DNA of 64,000 bases from contig NZ_QFPF01000009.1 in NCBI RefSeq assembly GCF_003248605.1, forward strand, positions 37,436 through 101,435. The letters are read 5' to 3'. The notes beneath the pieces were generated by a model that was given only the letters and a program-made list of their open reading frames with translations, was not told where the DNA came from and did not search any database. Below, piece by piece: positions 40,533 through 49,472 of this stretch; the first letter of the stretch is position 1, and every line of letters begins with the position of its first letter. A program made the position numbers and the translations under genes. Origin of the DNA: Microbacterium sp. Lineage in GTDB: Bacteria; Actinomycetota; Actinomycetes; Actinomycetales; Microbacteriaceae.

Positions 40533-41285
40533 TCAGGAGGTCGTTCCGCCCGTGATCGCGGCGGGGGCGGGGGCGCCGCCCGACTTCAGCGCGGCCAGGC
40601 GCGCCTCGACCTCGGTGAGCTCGCCGACGTCCTCGAGGCTCTCGAACTGTGCGTCGATGCTCGACGCGGCCAGCTCCGCCTTGCCTGCCGCGAGGGCTTC
40701 CTGACGGCGGATCTTGTCTTCGAAGCGACCGAGCTCGCTCGTGGGGTCCAGCACGTTGACCGACTTCACGGCATCGTGCACCTTGTTCTGCGCCTCGGCG
40801 ACCTTGGCACGCGCCAGCAGCTCGCTGCGCTTGGCCTTGAGCTGCTCGAGCTTCTGCTTCATGCCGTTGAGGCCGTCTTTGAGCTTTTCGACGACCTCGG
40901 TCTGGGCGGCGATCTGGGGAGCGGCGGCCTTGGCGTCGTTCTCCTCGCCGATCTGGCGCTGCAGAGCGATCTTGGCGAGGTTGTCGAACTTGTCGGCGTC
41001 GGCGGTGTTGCCCGCCTGCCGCAGCTCGTCGGCCTTGCGGCTGGCGGCGATGGCCTTGTTGCCCCACTCGCCGGCGGCCTGGATGTCTTCCTGGTGGTCG
41101 CGCTCGAGCAGGCGCAGGTTGCCGATGGTCTCGGCGATCGCGGCTTCGGCGTCGGCGATGTTGTTGGTGTAGTCCCGCACGAGCTGGTCGAGCATCTTCT
41201 GCGGATCCTCAGCCTGGTCGATCATCGCGTTGATGTTCGCCCGCACGAGGGTCGAGATGCGTCCGAAGATGGATTGTTTTGCCAT
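40533..41285 (-). CDS. pspA: PspA/IM30 family membrane-stress protein
   Basis: A 250-residue, almost wholly helical coiled-coil protein: KQSIFGRISTLVRANINAMIDQAEDPQKMLDQLVRDY is the family start and amphipathic membrane-binding helix region, followed by long helices (residues 25-215) and an Ala/Gly-rich tail. PspA/Vipp1 proteins polymerise on the inner membrane under envelope stress. The ATG at 41285 gives the canonical start; the ATG just before it is also possible. It lies 68 bases behind the TPM protein gene and shares its strand, so one operon is probable. Confidence 0.9.
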   Translation of the reverse strand: MAKQSIFGRISTLVRANINAMIDQAEDPQKMLDQLVRDYTNNIADAEAAIAETIGNLRLLERDHQEDIQAAGEWGNKAIAASRKADELRQAGNTADADKFDNLAKIALQRQIGEENDAKAAAPQIAAQTEVVEKLKDGLNGMKQKLEQLKAKRSELLARAKVAEAQNKVHDAVKSVNVLDPTSELGRFEDKIRRQEALAAGKAELAASSIDAQFESLEDVGELTEVEARLAALKSGGAPAPAAITGGTTS

Positions 41286-41352
41286 CATGTGTGCCTTTCT
41301 GTGGATGTCGTGGGTTGATGCGCCGTGCACGTCCGGCCGGTCGGCGCTCAGG

Positions 41353-43416
41353 TCAGAAGCGGCCGCCTCCGCGGCGACCCCGGGTGCCGCCGCCGCCGAA
41401 GCTGCCCGGACGGAATCCTCCCCCGCGGCCGCCCCCTCCGCGCGCGCCGCCGCCGAGCATTCCTCCGAAGCCGCCGCCGGAGCGACCGCTCCCGCCGCCG
41501 AGGAGGGAATTGAGGACGATGCCGCCGAGGACGGCGCCCATCATGCCGCCACCGCCGGACGAGCCCCGCGACGTCGTCTCGAACGCGCCCACATCGGCCT
41601 GGGCGAGCTGGATGGCGCCGGCGGCGAGCTGCTGGGCGCGCTGGGCCTGCCCGAGCGCCTGCGCGGGCTCGCTCGGGGGCAGCTGCTGGGCGCGGACGAG
41701 GGTCGCGCCGGCCTCGGCGAGCCGCGTGCGCGCCTCGGCGCCGACCGCGCCGCGTCGCGACGTGATGTAGTCCTCCGCCGCCGTGACCTGGGCCTGCGCC
41801 TGCAGGAGGGCCTGGTCGAGCATCTGCCGCGCGCGCTGGGCCTGCGCCTGCGCGTCGCGCACACCCGCGATGACGGCGTCGATCTGGTCGTTCGCCGCCT
41901 GCAGGCTCTGCAGAGCCGCGAGCGGATGACGAGGGGGCTCACCGAGCATGCCGCGCGCATCGTCGAGACGTGCGCGCGTCGCGGCGATCGTTCCCGCGAT
42001 GTGCCCGTTCTCGTCGGGGAGAGCGCCCGCCGCGGCGATGTCGCTCTCGATGTCGGCGATCAGAGCGGCCGCTTGCCGCTCGCCCTCGACCATGTCGGCG
42101 GCGAGCGAGTCGATCGCGTGCTCGAGTCGGTCCGCCTGGGCGACGGCGTCTTCGGCGGCGCGGATGCCCACGGCCGCCTCGCCGCCGCGGCCGGCGCCGA
42201 GATCACTCTGCGCTTCGGCAAGCCGCTGGTCGGCGAACTCGAGGCGGGTGCGCGCCTGCGCGGGGTTGTCGGCGACGGTCGCGAGTGCGTCGGGGGAGTA
42301 GGTCTGGGCGAGGCGGGCGAGTGTCATGTCGGCGTCGCCGAGCGCGTCGGCGACGCGTGCGCGATCGACCTGCACGCGCGCGAGTGCCTCGGGCGCGTTC
42401 TGCTCGAGGCGACGGAGCTCGTCGAACGCCTCGGCCTTGGCGTCGAGCATCTCGTTCGCTGCGGAGCAGAGCGCGAGGATGCGTTCGGTCCAGGCTCGGG
42501 TCTGCTCCGCCTGATCGGGCACCTCGTCGTCGAGCTGCTGCTTGAGCGAGAAGGCTTCGGCGAGGGCCGACTTGGCCTCCTGAACCGCGGTCACGAAGTC
42601 CGCGGTCGCCTCGTCGCCGAACTGCGCGCGCGCGAAGCCCAGCTCCTCCTCACTCGTCTTGACGGCGTCGTCGGTCTGGACGAGGGCGGACGCGGCCTGA
42701 CGGGTCAGCTCTTCGATGCTCGCCTGCGGCGCGCTGGAGGGAGCACCCGGGATGCCGGGACTCGGCCCCGCGACGGCCTTCTTGCGCCGCGAACGCACGA
42801 ACAGCCAGATGGCGAATCCGATCGCGAGGGCGATGACGATCACCCACAGGATGCCGGTGAACCAGCCTCCCGCGCCGCCGCCGCTCGTGCCCTCGCCCAG
42901 TCGTTCGTCGAATCCGTCCGCGGCGGCGACGATCGCGCCGCCCCAGTCGTCCTCGCCGAGCGCCGGGCGCATCTCCTGCTCGATCGCGAGCAGGTCCTCC
43001 TCGGAGAGGGGACCCGACGAATCCGCAGAGATGTAGTACTGCCGAGAGTCGGTGGCGATCGCGACGAGGTACTGCGTGGGGCCCAGGCCGTTACGTGCGG
43101 CGACCTCATCGGCCCACTGCTGGCTGTCGGCGGGGTCGGTGAAAGCGGGGACGATCGCGGCGTACAGATCGACGCCCGTGTTCTCGTAGAGCCGCTGCAG
43201 GCGATCGTCGGCCGCCGTCCGATCGCTCGCGTTCATGACCCCGGACTCGTCGGTCACGTACCCGGTGCCGAGGTCGATCGGATCGGTGGCCGAGGCGGCG
43301 CCGGCGCCGGACCACAGCACCGCGGCGGTCAGGAGCACGGCCGACGCGCGACGCGCGACGCGTGCGCTCAGGCTCCGCACCGCGCCACCCTGTTCGACGG
43401 CCCCGGAAACACCCAC
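41353..43416 (-). CDS. TPM-domain membrane protein with long coiled coil and Gly-rich tail
   Basis: A 687-residue protein: signal peptide (about 20-43), TPM domain (about 48-170, GYVTDESGVMNASDRTAADDRLQRLYE and AIATDSRQYYIS), Gly-rich link, one membrane helix (about 187-207), basic stop-transfer RSRRKKA, about 400 residues of Ala/Gln-rich coiled coil, and a Gly/Arg/Phe-rich C-terminus. TPM domains (Psb32/YgcG type) occur with PspA-like partners in actinobacteria, which supports a membrane-stress role; no enzymatic activity is known. The pspA gene follows on the same strand. Confidence 0.85.
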   Translation of the reverse strand: MGVSGAVEQGGAVRSLSARVARRASAVLLTAAVLWSGAGAASATDPIDLGTGYVTDESGVMNASDRTAADDRLQRLYENTGVDLYAAIVPAFTDPADSQQWADEVAARNGLGPTQYLVAIATDSRQYYISADSSGPLSEEDLLAIEQEMRPALGEDDWGGAIVAAADGFDERLGEGTSGGGAGGWFTGILWVIVIALAIGFAIWLFVRSRRKKAVAGPSPGIPGAPSSAPQASIEELTRQAASALVQTDDAVKTSEEELGFARAQFGDEATADFVTAVQEAKSALAEAFSLKQQLDDEVPDQAEQTRAWTERILALCSAANEMLDAKAEAFDELRRLEQNAPEALARVQVDRARVADALGDADMTLARLAQTYSPDALATVADNPAQARTRLEFADQRLAEAQSDLGAGRGGEAAVGIRAAEDAVAQADRLEHAIDSLAADMVEGERQAAALIADIESDIAAAGALPDENGHIAGTIAATRARLDDARGMLGEPPRHPLAALQSLQAANDQIDAVIAGVRDAQAQAQRARQMLDQALLQAQAQVTAAEDYITSRRGAVGAEARTRLAEAGATLVRAQQLPPSEPAQALGQAQRAQQLAAGAIQLAQADVGAFETTSRGSSGGGGMMGAVLGGIVLNSLLGGGSGRSGGGFGGMLGGGARGGGGRGGGFRPGSFGGGGTRGRRGGGRF

Positions 43417-43561
43417 CGCGCCAGTCTATGCATCGCCCGGCATGCCCGATAGGCGCCCGCGCAAGGCTCATCGGGCTCTCACAGGGTGGCGCCCGATCCC
43501 GGTGCGCCGCTCTCGAGACGGCGCCGCCGGCGCCTAGGCTGAGCGCCGCGGAGGGAGCGTG

Positions 43562-44401
43562 ATGGACGACAGATACGGCGCCGACGTGCTGGCCCCGGGG
43601 TGGCGCGAGGCGAGGACGAAGACCGTGCCCCGAGTGCCCCCAGAGCGCGACCTCGTCGTCGAAGTCGCCGCCGACGGGTGGTGCGGTGCGATCACGTCGG
43701 TGCGTGCGGGGCAGGTCGAGCTCGAGGACCGGCACGGCCGCCGCCGCCTGTTCCCGCTCGGTCCGGGCTTCATGGTCGAGGGCGCGCTCGTGCAGCTCGA
43801 GGCACCCGCCCGGGCCCCGGCATCCACCCCCGTCGCCGGTCGCACCGCGTCGGGATCGTTCGCCGTGGCCGATGCCCGCGCCCGCGTGGCGCGCCCCAGC
43901 CGCATCCTCGTCGAGGGGCGCCACGACGCGGAGCTCGTCGAGAAGGTCTGGGGCGACGACCTGCGGGTCGAAGGCGTCGTCGTCGAGTACCTCGAGGGCG
44001 TCGACCTGCTCGATCAGCTGCTCGATGCCGAGCCGCCCTCCCGGGAGCGCCGCTACGGCGTGCTCGTCGACCACCTCGTGCCGGGTTCGAAGGAGGAGCG
44101 CATCGCCCGCGCCGTCGCGCGCGGACCGCACGGTGCGCACACCCTCATCGTCGGACACCCCTTCGTCGATGTCTGGCAGTGCGTGCGGCCCGCCTCGCTC
44201 GGCATCGCGGCCTGGCCGGAGGTGCCGCGTGGCACGGATTGGAAGACGGGCGTCTGCCGCGCACTCGGCTGGCCCGCGCGCGACCAGGCCGACACGGCGC
44301 GCGCCTGGCGTCGCGTGCTCGGCGCGGTGAGCAGCTACCGCGACCTCGAGCCGGCACTGCTCGGGCGCGTCGAGGAGCTCATCGACTTCGTGACGGCGTG
44401 A
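43562..44401 (+). CDS. DUF3097 protein
   Basis: A 279-residue protein of the actinobacterial DUF3097 family: DDRYGADVLAPGWREARTK start, TVPRVPPERDLVVEV, the ARPSRILVEGRHDAELVEKVWGDDLR segment and YGVLVDHLVPGSKEERIA with GHPFVDVWQCVRP. The RILVEGRHDAELVEKVWG stretch resembles a TOPRIM strand-helix (glutamate, then D/H), so nucleic-acid binding is possible; this is inference. GTG at 43559 is just ahead; ATG 43562 chosen. A TAGGCT -10 box lies at 43534-43539. It overlaps the possible long start of trmB. Confidence 0.88.
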   Translation: MDDRYGADVLAPGWREARTKTVPRVPPERDLVVEVAADGWCGAITSVRAGQVELEDRHGRRRLFPLGPGFMVEGALVQLEAPARAPASTPVAGRTASGSFAVADARARVARPSRILVEGRHDAELVEKVWGDDLRVEGVVVEYLEGVDLLDQLLDAEPPSRERRYGVLVDHLVPGSKEERIARAVARGPHGAHTLIVGHPFVDVWQCVRPASLGIAAWPEVPRGTDWKTGVCRALGWPARDQADTARAWRRVLGAVSSYRDLEPALLGRVEELIDFVTA

Positions 44402-44430
44402 TCGCGCTCGCCGCCCCGTACCCTGAGGGG

Positions 44431-45198
44431 GTGAGCGATGCCGAGCCCCAGACCCGAGTCTTCCGCGATCGGCCGGTCTCGTTCGTCCGCCGCAGCGGCC
44501 GCATGTCCGACGGGCAGGAGCGCGCCTGGGCAGAGCTCTCGCCGCGCTACCTGATCGACGTGCCCCGCGGCGAGGCCGCGACCTCGGTGGCCACCCATGC
44601 GCGCCTCGACCCCGCGCACGTCTACGGGCGCAGCGCGCCGCTGATCGCCGAGATCGGCTCGGGCCAGGGTCACGCGATCGTGCACGCGGCCCTGACACGG
44701 CCGGACGAGGACTTCCTCGCCGTCGAGGTGTTCCGCGCGGGACTTGCGCGCACCATGCTCGACGCCGATCGCGAGGGCGCACGCAACCTCCGCCTGATGG
44801 AGGCGAACGCGCCCGAGGTGCTGGGCGGCTACCTTCCGGCGGGGTCGCTGGCCGAGGTGTGGGTGTTCTTCCCCGATCCCTGGCACAAGTCCAAGCACAA
44901 CAAGCGGCGTCTGGTCACGGACGAGTTCGCCGGGGTCGTCTCGCGCGCCCTCGTCGGCGGCGGGATGCTGCGGCTCGCCACCGACTGGGCGGATTACGCA
45001 CGGCAGATGCGCACCGTCCTCGACGCGGCACCCGGATTCACGCGGGCCTTCGAGGGCGACTGGGCTCCGCGCTTCGAGGGCCGCGTCATGACCGCGTTCG
45101 AGCGCAAGGGCCTGCGCGCGGGACGCGAGATCCGGGATCTCGCCTACCGGCGCGCGGTGACGGCGCCGGGCGCGGACGCGACGGGTGCGACGGCGTGA
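44431..45198 (+). CDS. trmB: tRNA (guanine-N7-)-methyltransferase TrmB
   Basis: A 255-residue SAM methyltransferase that makes m7G46 in tRNA. AdoMet loop LIAEIGSGQGHAIVHAA, then VEVFRAGLARTML, and the TrmB signature VFFPDPWHKSKHNKRRL. Start GTG 44431 lies 6 bases after a TACCCT box; a GTG at 44398 that overlaps the DUF3097 stop would add 11 residues. It overlaps the CPBP-like gene by 4 bases. Confidence 0.93.
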   Translation: MSDAEPQTRVFRDRPVSFVRRSGRMSDGQERAWAELSPRYLIDVPRGEAATSVATHARLDPAHVYGRSAPLIAEIGSGQGHAIVHAALTRPDEDFLAVEVFRAGLARTMLDADREGARNLRLMEANAPEVLGGYLPAGSLAEVWVFFPDPWHKSKHNKRRLVTDEFAGVVSRALVGGGMLRLATDWADYARQMRTVLDAAPGFTRAFEGDWAPRFEGRVMTAFERKGLRAGREIRDLAYRRAVTAPGADATGATA

Positions 45199-46073
45199 CC
45201 GCCCGTGCGATGGCGGATGTCGCGACGCGGCCCGCGTGGACGCTCGGCCTGATCCCCGCCTTCCTGGTGTGCGCCGCCGCCGTCGCGCTGTTCGGCGTGC
45301 AGCTGCGGTGGGTCGGCTACGCGATGCTCATCGTCGGTCTCGTGATCGCCGCGATCCTCCCGCGCGGGGCGGCGCCCGACACCGCCGCAGGGGCGGTCGT
45401 CACCGGCGCGCGGCCGCCGAGCCTGCTGCGCGACCTGTCGTTGATCGCCCTGGGGCAGGTCATCGTCAGCGTCATCCCGCTGCACGCGGAGCTCGACAAC
45501 CTGGCGATGCTGCGTTTCACCCTCGCCCTCGGCGGGGCGGTCGCCGTGCCCTACGTGATCTCGCGTTTCATCTTCCGCGACCGGGCGATCTCGTTCCCGT
45601 GGCGGGGCGGCGGCCGATGGACAACCTTCCAATGGACGTGGCTCGTGCTGGTCCTCGTGCTCGGCTGGCTGATCCTGCCGTTCTACTTCATCACGTCGGG
45701 TGTGTACACGAATTGGCCCGTCGTCGACACGCCCGAGCTGATCGCGCGGCTCTTCGTGGGCGTCGGCGCGGTCGGCATCTGGGACGAGCTCTTCTTCATC
45801 TGCACCGTGCTGGCCCTGCTGCGACGGCATTTTCCGTTCTGGCAGGCGAACGCCCTCCAGGCGATCGTGTTCGTGTCGTTCCTCTGGGAGCTCGGCTACC
45901 AGGCCTGGGGTCCGGTGCTGACCATCCCGTTCGCGCTGCTGCAGGGGTTCATCTTCATGCGCACCCATTCGCTGGCCTACGTCGTCACGGTGCACCTGCT
46001 CTTCGACGCGGTGGTGTTCGCGGTCCTGGTGCACGCGCACAATCCCGGCCTGCTGCCGCTGTTCCTGATCTGA
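45195..46073 (+). CDS. CPBP-like polytopic membrane protein
   Basis: A 292-residue protein with about eight hydrophobic helices. The C-terminal part looks like a CPBP (Abi/CaaX) membrane protease, but the key motifs are altered: WDELFF where EE-x3-R is usual, FVSFLWELG for F-x3-H, and VHLLFDAV for the last H-x3-(N/D). Only the final histidine is clearly kept, so protease activity is uncertain. GTG start overlaps the trmB stop. A strong hairpin follows at 46125-46156. Confidence 0.65.
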   Translation: MTARAMADVATRPAWTLGLIPAFLVCAAAVALFGVQLRWVGYAMLIVGLVIAAILPRGAAPDTAAGAVVTGARPPSLLRDLSLIALGQVIVSVIPLHAELDNLAMLRFTLALGGAVAVPYVISRFIFRDRAISFPWRGGGRWTTFQWTWLVLVLVLGWLILPFYFITSGVYTNWPVVDTPELIARLFVGVGAVGIWDELFFICTVLALLRRHFPFWQANALQAIVFVSFLWELGYQAWGPVLTIPFALLQGFIFMRTHSLAYVVTVHLLFDAVVFAVLVHAHNPGLLPLFLI

Positions 46074-46124
46074 TGCGGGCGGCGAAGCCGATGCGGCGCG
46101 AAGAGCTGCGCGGATCCGAGTAGC

Positions 46125-46156
46125 GGGGGCGGCGTGCCCCCCAGTACGCCGCCCCC
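46125..46156 (+). terminator. Hairpin terminator after the DUF3097-trmB-CPBP operon
   Basis: Perfect 11-bp GC stem (46125-46135 with 46146-46156) and a 10-base loop, between the membrane-protein gene and the response-regulator gene. No U tract. Confidence 0.6.
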
Positions 46157-46283
46157 ACTCAGACAAACACCGCGGGAAACCGGTGTCTCCACCACGGTGT
46201 GCTCCTTCAGTCAAGCCGCTCGGGGCGAAAACACGATAGATGTACTTCTAACCACACATGACGGTTGCTCCGGGGGGAGAGGC

Positions 46284-46934
46284 ATGACGCAGGCAGGGGC
46301 GGGAGACCGCGTTCGCATAGGGCTGGTCGAGGACCACAGGCTGGTCGCGGTCGGGGTGATGGAGGTGCTCGGGGCCAACGGCTACGAGGTCGAGACCGCG
46401 CCGACCGTCGCAGAGCTGCTCTCGCTCGGCGGCGAGTTCGCCCTCGTGATCCTGGATCTGCGCCTGGGCGACGGATCCAGCGTCGCCGACAACGTTCACG
46501 TGCTGCGCGATGCGGGTGTGCCCGTGCTCGTTCTCACCTCGGGTGAGAGCGCGGATCTCGTGCGCCAGGCGGCCCGGGCCGACGTGCTCGGCATCGTGCG
46601 CAAGTCGCGACCCGAAGACGAGATCCGTGCCGCGGTGACCGACGCCATCGCGGGCAGATCTGTCGCATCCGTCGACTGGGCCGCGGCGATCGACGGTGAT
46701 CCTGAGCTGGTGGATGCCGGACTCAGTCCCCGGGAACGGGAGGTGCTCGCGTTGTACGCCGCGGGGGAGAAGGCGCAGTCCGTCGCCTTCCGCACGGGGC
46801 TGTCTCCGGCGACGGTGGCCAACTACATCAGCCGCATCCGCAGCAAGTACGCCAAGGCCGGACGCCCGGCCCCGACAAAGGTCGACCTGTATCGCCGGGC
46901 GGCCGAAGACCGCCTGATCGAGGACATCGGGTGA
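46284..46934 (+). CDS. LuxR/NarL-type response regulator
   Basis: A 216-residue regulator. Receiver domain (residues 10-125) with acidic pocket VEDH, phosphoacceptor in VILDLRLGDGSS (D about 56), Thr in VLVLTSGE and Lys in GIVRKSRPEDE. LuxR-type HTH near the end: LSPREREVLALYAAGEKAQSVAFRTGLSPATVANYISRIRSKYAKAG. ATG at 46284 has a very strong GGGGGGAGAGG. The kinase gene overlaps its stop by 4 bases. Confidence 0.9.
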   Translation: MTQAGAGDRVRIGLVEDHRLVAVGVMEVLGANGYEVETAPTVAELLSLGGEFALVILDLRLGDGSSVADNVHVLRDAGVPVLVLTSGESADLVRQAARADVLGIVRKSRPEDEIRAAVTDAIAGRSVASVDWAAAIDGDPELVDAGLSPREREVLALYAAGEKAQSVAFRTGLSPATVANYISRIRSKYAKAGRPAPTKVDLYRRAAEDRLIEDIG

Positions 46935-48088
46935 GAGCCGCCGCGGAGCGCATCCAGCGCATCCTCTACACGTCGCTGGGTGTCGCGGCCCTCGTCTACA
47001 CGCTGATCGACGTCGACGAAGCCGCGCGACAGGTGCTCGATCTCTGGTCGCCGTGGGCGCTCTTCGGCTATCTCGCCTGCGCTCTCCTGCCCGTCGCGCT
47101 GGGCGCACTCGGCTCGTTCGCTCCGCCTCGGCTGCTCTGGATCGTGGCGACCGCCTACTGCCTGGCATACGCGACGACGCTCGCCATCTGGATCCCGCTG
47201 CTCCAGAGCGGCTCCGAGCAGCTCGCGTCCGCGCCCTGGACGTACGACGTGGTCACGATCGCGGCGAGCGCGGCCGCGATCGCCTGGCGGCCGCTGCCGG
47301 CGTGGCTCTACCTCGGGATCATGGCCCTCATGACGGCGGTCGTGAGCTACCTGGCCGCGCCGGAGATGGGGTGGTCCCGTGCGGCGGAGGATGCGCTGTT
47401 CGCCCTCACCTTCAGCGTCATCGTGATCTCGATCATCCAGGTGTCCACCTCAGCGGGAGCGAGCCTGGATCTCGCGGGTCGCGCGGCGCGTGAAGAGGCC
47501 GCCCGCGAGGCGCGGCAGAGCAGCGCGGGAGCGCAGCGCACCCGCGTCAATGCGCTGATCCACGATCACGTGCTCTCGTTGCTACTGGCCGCATCGCGGG
47601 CAACGGGCCCCTCTCGGGACGATCTTCGCGAGGTCGCCCGATCCACCCTTCTCGCCCTCGAGCCCACCGACGACGGCACCGACCTTGCGGGCGAGGAGGT
47701 CGCCGCACGGGTGCGCTCCGCCGGCGCGACGGCGGGTGCGGATGCAGCCTTCACCTGGGATGTCGTGGTGACCCCCGGCTCCTGCGTGCCGGTGGACCCG
47801 GCCGCCGCGCTGATCGAGGCCTCCGCGGAGGCGATGCGCAACAGCATCCAGCATGCCGGCGACGCGCGTCGGTCGGTGAGCCTGCGCATCGAGAGCGGTT
47901 CGGTGACCATCTCCGTGCGCGACGACGGACGCGGATTCACCCTGCGCCGGGTCGCCCCCGACCGCCTCGGCGTGCGCGTGAGCATCATCGAGCGCATGCG
48001 GGCGGTGGGCGGCCGCGCGGTCATCGACAGCGCCCCCGGCCGCGGGACGGAGGTGCGCTTGTGCTGGCAGGCAGCAGACGATCGCTGA
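46931..48088 (+). CDS. Sensor histidine kinase (membrane, HisKA_3-like)
   Basis: A 385-residue kinase with about six membrane helices over residues 10-165, a coiled linker, the H-box RVNALIHDHVLSLLLAASR (histidine near residue 211), N-box EAMRNSIQHAG and G-box VRDDGRGFTL, with G2 SAPGRGTEV. Partner of the preceding regulator by overlap. GTG start. Signal unknown; no large extracellular domain is present, so membrane state or a small molecule may be sensed (inference). Confidence 0.9.
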   Translation: MRAAAERIQRILYTSLGVAALVYTLIDVDEAARQVLDLWSPWALFGYLACALLPVALGALGSFAPPRLLWIVATAYCLAYATTLAIWIPLLQSGSEQLASAPWTYDVVTIAASAAAIAWRPLPAWLYLGIMALMTAVVSYLAAPEMGWSRAAEDALFALTFSVIVISIIQVSTSAGASLDLAGRAAREEAAREARQSSAGAQRTRVNALIHDHVLSLLLAASRATGPSRDDLREVARSTLLALEPTDDGTDLAGEEVAARVRSAGATAGADAAFTWDVVVTPGSCVPVDPAAALIEASAEAMRNSIQHAGDARRSVSLRIESGSVTISVRDDGRGFTLRRVAPDRLGVRVSIIERMRAVGGRAVIDSAPGRGTEVRLCWQAADDR

Positions 48089-49095
48089 TCACCGCGGTCG
48101 ACGTGTCCGGGATGCTGCGCCTGACCGATTGGCGCGCGCGGGCGATCTTCGCCCTGTTCACCCTCACCAACGCCGTCAACGCGATCGCCACGCTCGGCGA
48201 GGTGCGCTCGCCGGCGGTGGCGCTCGCCGCGGTCGCTGTGGTGACGGTCGCGGCGGGACTTCTGCTCATCCCGGCGCCGGATCCCTACCCCGCGCGCCTG
48301 ACCGCGGTGGTCGTCGTCCTCACCGTGGTGGTCGTGTGCGCCGCCTGGAACATCGTGCCCGACGGGGCGCCGGGATGGTCGGCGTGGTTCTGGGGTGCAT
48401 CGGGCACCGTGCTGCTCTTCCTCGCTCTTCGCGGCCGGATTGGGGCCGCGTGGACCGGCATGGCCCTGATGACGTTCGTGGCGGTCGCGTGGGCGCTCTC
48501 CTCCGGAGAGACGGTGTGGTTCGGCATCGTCTTCGTCATCCGTCACGCCGCGATGCTGCTCGTGGGCACGTTCTTCGCGCTGTACCTGCGCAACACCGCG
48601 GGCACGATCGAGCGCATCCACCTCGCGGGGCGCGAGCGCGCCCGGTCGCAGGAGGGGGCTCGCGCGGCCATCGAGGAGCAGCGTGCGCGGCTCGAGCGGC
48701 TGCGCTCGTTCGCCGAACCCGCGCTGCACCTGCTGGCCTCGGATGCGCCGATCGACGACGCGCAGCGCGATCGGCTGCGGCTGCTGGAGGCGACGCTGCG
48801 GGATTGGCTGCGGGCGGACGGCCTCGCCACCGAGCCGGTGCTGGAGGCGGCGCGCCGTGCGCGCGAGCGCGGCGTCGATGTGACGCTGCTGGATGACAGC
48901 GCGGCCGCCCTCGAGGACCCCGCGCTTGCGGCGCGGATCGAGGACGCCGTGCTCGAGGCGCTCGACGCGCAGCAGTCGGGGGAGATCATCGTGCGGGTGC
49001 TGCCGGTCGATCGCGACGAGGCCGCCACGATCCGCGGGAGCGGGCCCGAGGGGGGTGTGCGGGTCGACATCCCGCGCGTGGCCCCCGCTCTCTGA
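48061..49095 (+). CDS. Degenerate histidine-kinase-like membrane protein
   Basis: A 344-residue protein with five or six helices in residues 25-180, then a coiled coil (RARSQEGARAAIEEQRARLERLRSF) and a domain shaped like the end of a kinase (LLEATLRDWLRADGLATEPVLEAA). The phosphoacceptor H-box and the N, G1 and G2 ATP boxes are missing, so autokinase activity is unlikely. It overlaps the true kinase gene by 28 bases (GTG at 48061) and may be a regulatory partner. An ATG at 48112 is an alternative start. Function unknown. Confidence 0.7.
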   Translation: MLAGSRRSLITAVDVSGMLRLTDWRARAIFALFTLTNAVNAIATLGEVRSPAVALAAVAVVTVAAGLLLIPAPDPYPARLTAVVVVLTVVVVCAAWNIVPDGAPGWSAWFWGASGTVLLFLALRGRIGAAWTGMALMTFVAVAWALSSGETVWFGIVFVIRHAAMLLVGTFFALYLRNTAGTIERIHLAGRERARSQEGARAAIEEQRARLERLRSFAEPALHLLASDAPIDDAQRDRLRLLEATLRDWLRADGLATEPVLEAARRARERGVDVTLLDDSAAALEDPALAARIEDAVLEALDAQQSGEIIVRVLPVDRDEAATIRGSGPEGGVRVDIPRVAPAL

Positions 49096-49147
49096 CCCGG
49101 GCCGCGGCTCGGGCCTCGGCTCCGCGGGTGGTAATCTCGACCGGTGC

Positions 49148-49223
49148 GCCTCCGTAGCTCAGGGGATAGAGCGTTGGTTTCCGGTACCAAAGGTCGCTGG
49201 TTCGATTCCAGTCGGGGGCACCA
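49148..49223 (+). tRNA. tRNA-Arg (anticodon CCG)
   Basis: A full cloverleaf of 76 bases including an encoded CCA. Acceptor stem GCCTCCG with CGGGGGC (one G-U pair), D arm GCTC/GAGC, anticodon stem TTGGT/ACCAA with loop TTCCGGT giving anticodon CCG, and T arm with TTCGATT. Reads CGG arginine codons. Confidence 0.96.
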
Positions 49224-49230
49224 ATAATGC

Positions 49231-49268
49231 GGAGGGGTCGCGGGGCGTTCAGCCCTCGCGGCCCCTTC
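49231..49268 (+). terminator. Hairpin terminator after the tRNA
   Basis: A stem of about 15 bp (49231-49245 with 49254-49268, three G-U pairs) and an 8-base loop, 7 bases past the tRNA 3' end. The rest to 49449 has no gene that I can support. Confidence 0.55.
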
Positions 49269-49449
49269 GTCTTCCGCCCCGCGCTCCTGTCCGTCGCGGG
49301 CGTCGATCGGGAGGCTCCCGTGCGCCGCACGCGTCGGGGCGAGGTTCCGCTGTCGCGACATGCGGGTCTCACCGCCGCGCATGCGCACATTGCGACAGGC
49401 GAGTGCTTCCGGGTGCGGTCGGGCGCCCCGGTCGGAACCACGTCCATGC

Positions 49450-49472
49450 TAATGTCTGCGCATGCACGCAGA
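49450..49472 (+). promoter_or_regulatory. -10 box TAATGT plus inverted repeat TCTGCG-N6-CGCAGA
   Basis: TAATGT (49450-49455) is exactly 6 bases before the ATG at 49462. The dyad TCTGCG (49455-49460) / CGCAGA (49467-49472) covers the start codon, fitting an ArsR-family autorepressor site. Confidence 0.55.

Noticed and set aside
49148..49461. Integration site at the tRNA-Arg gene
   Set aside because: No integrase gene and no repeat of the tRNA 3' end downstream; only a terminator hairpin and the ArsR promoter follow.
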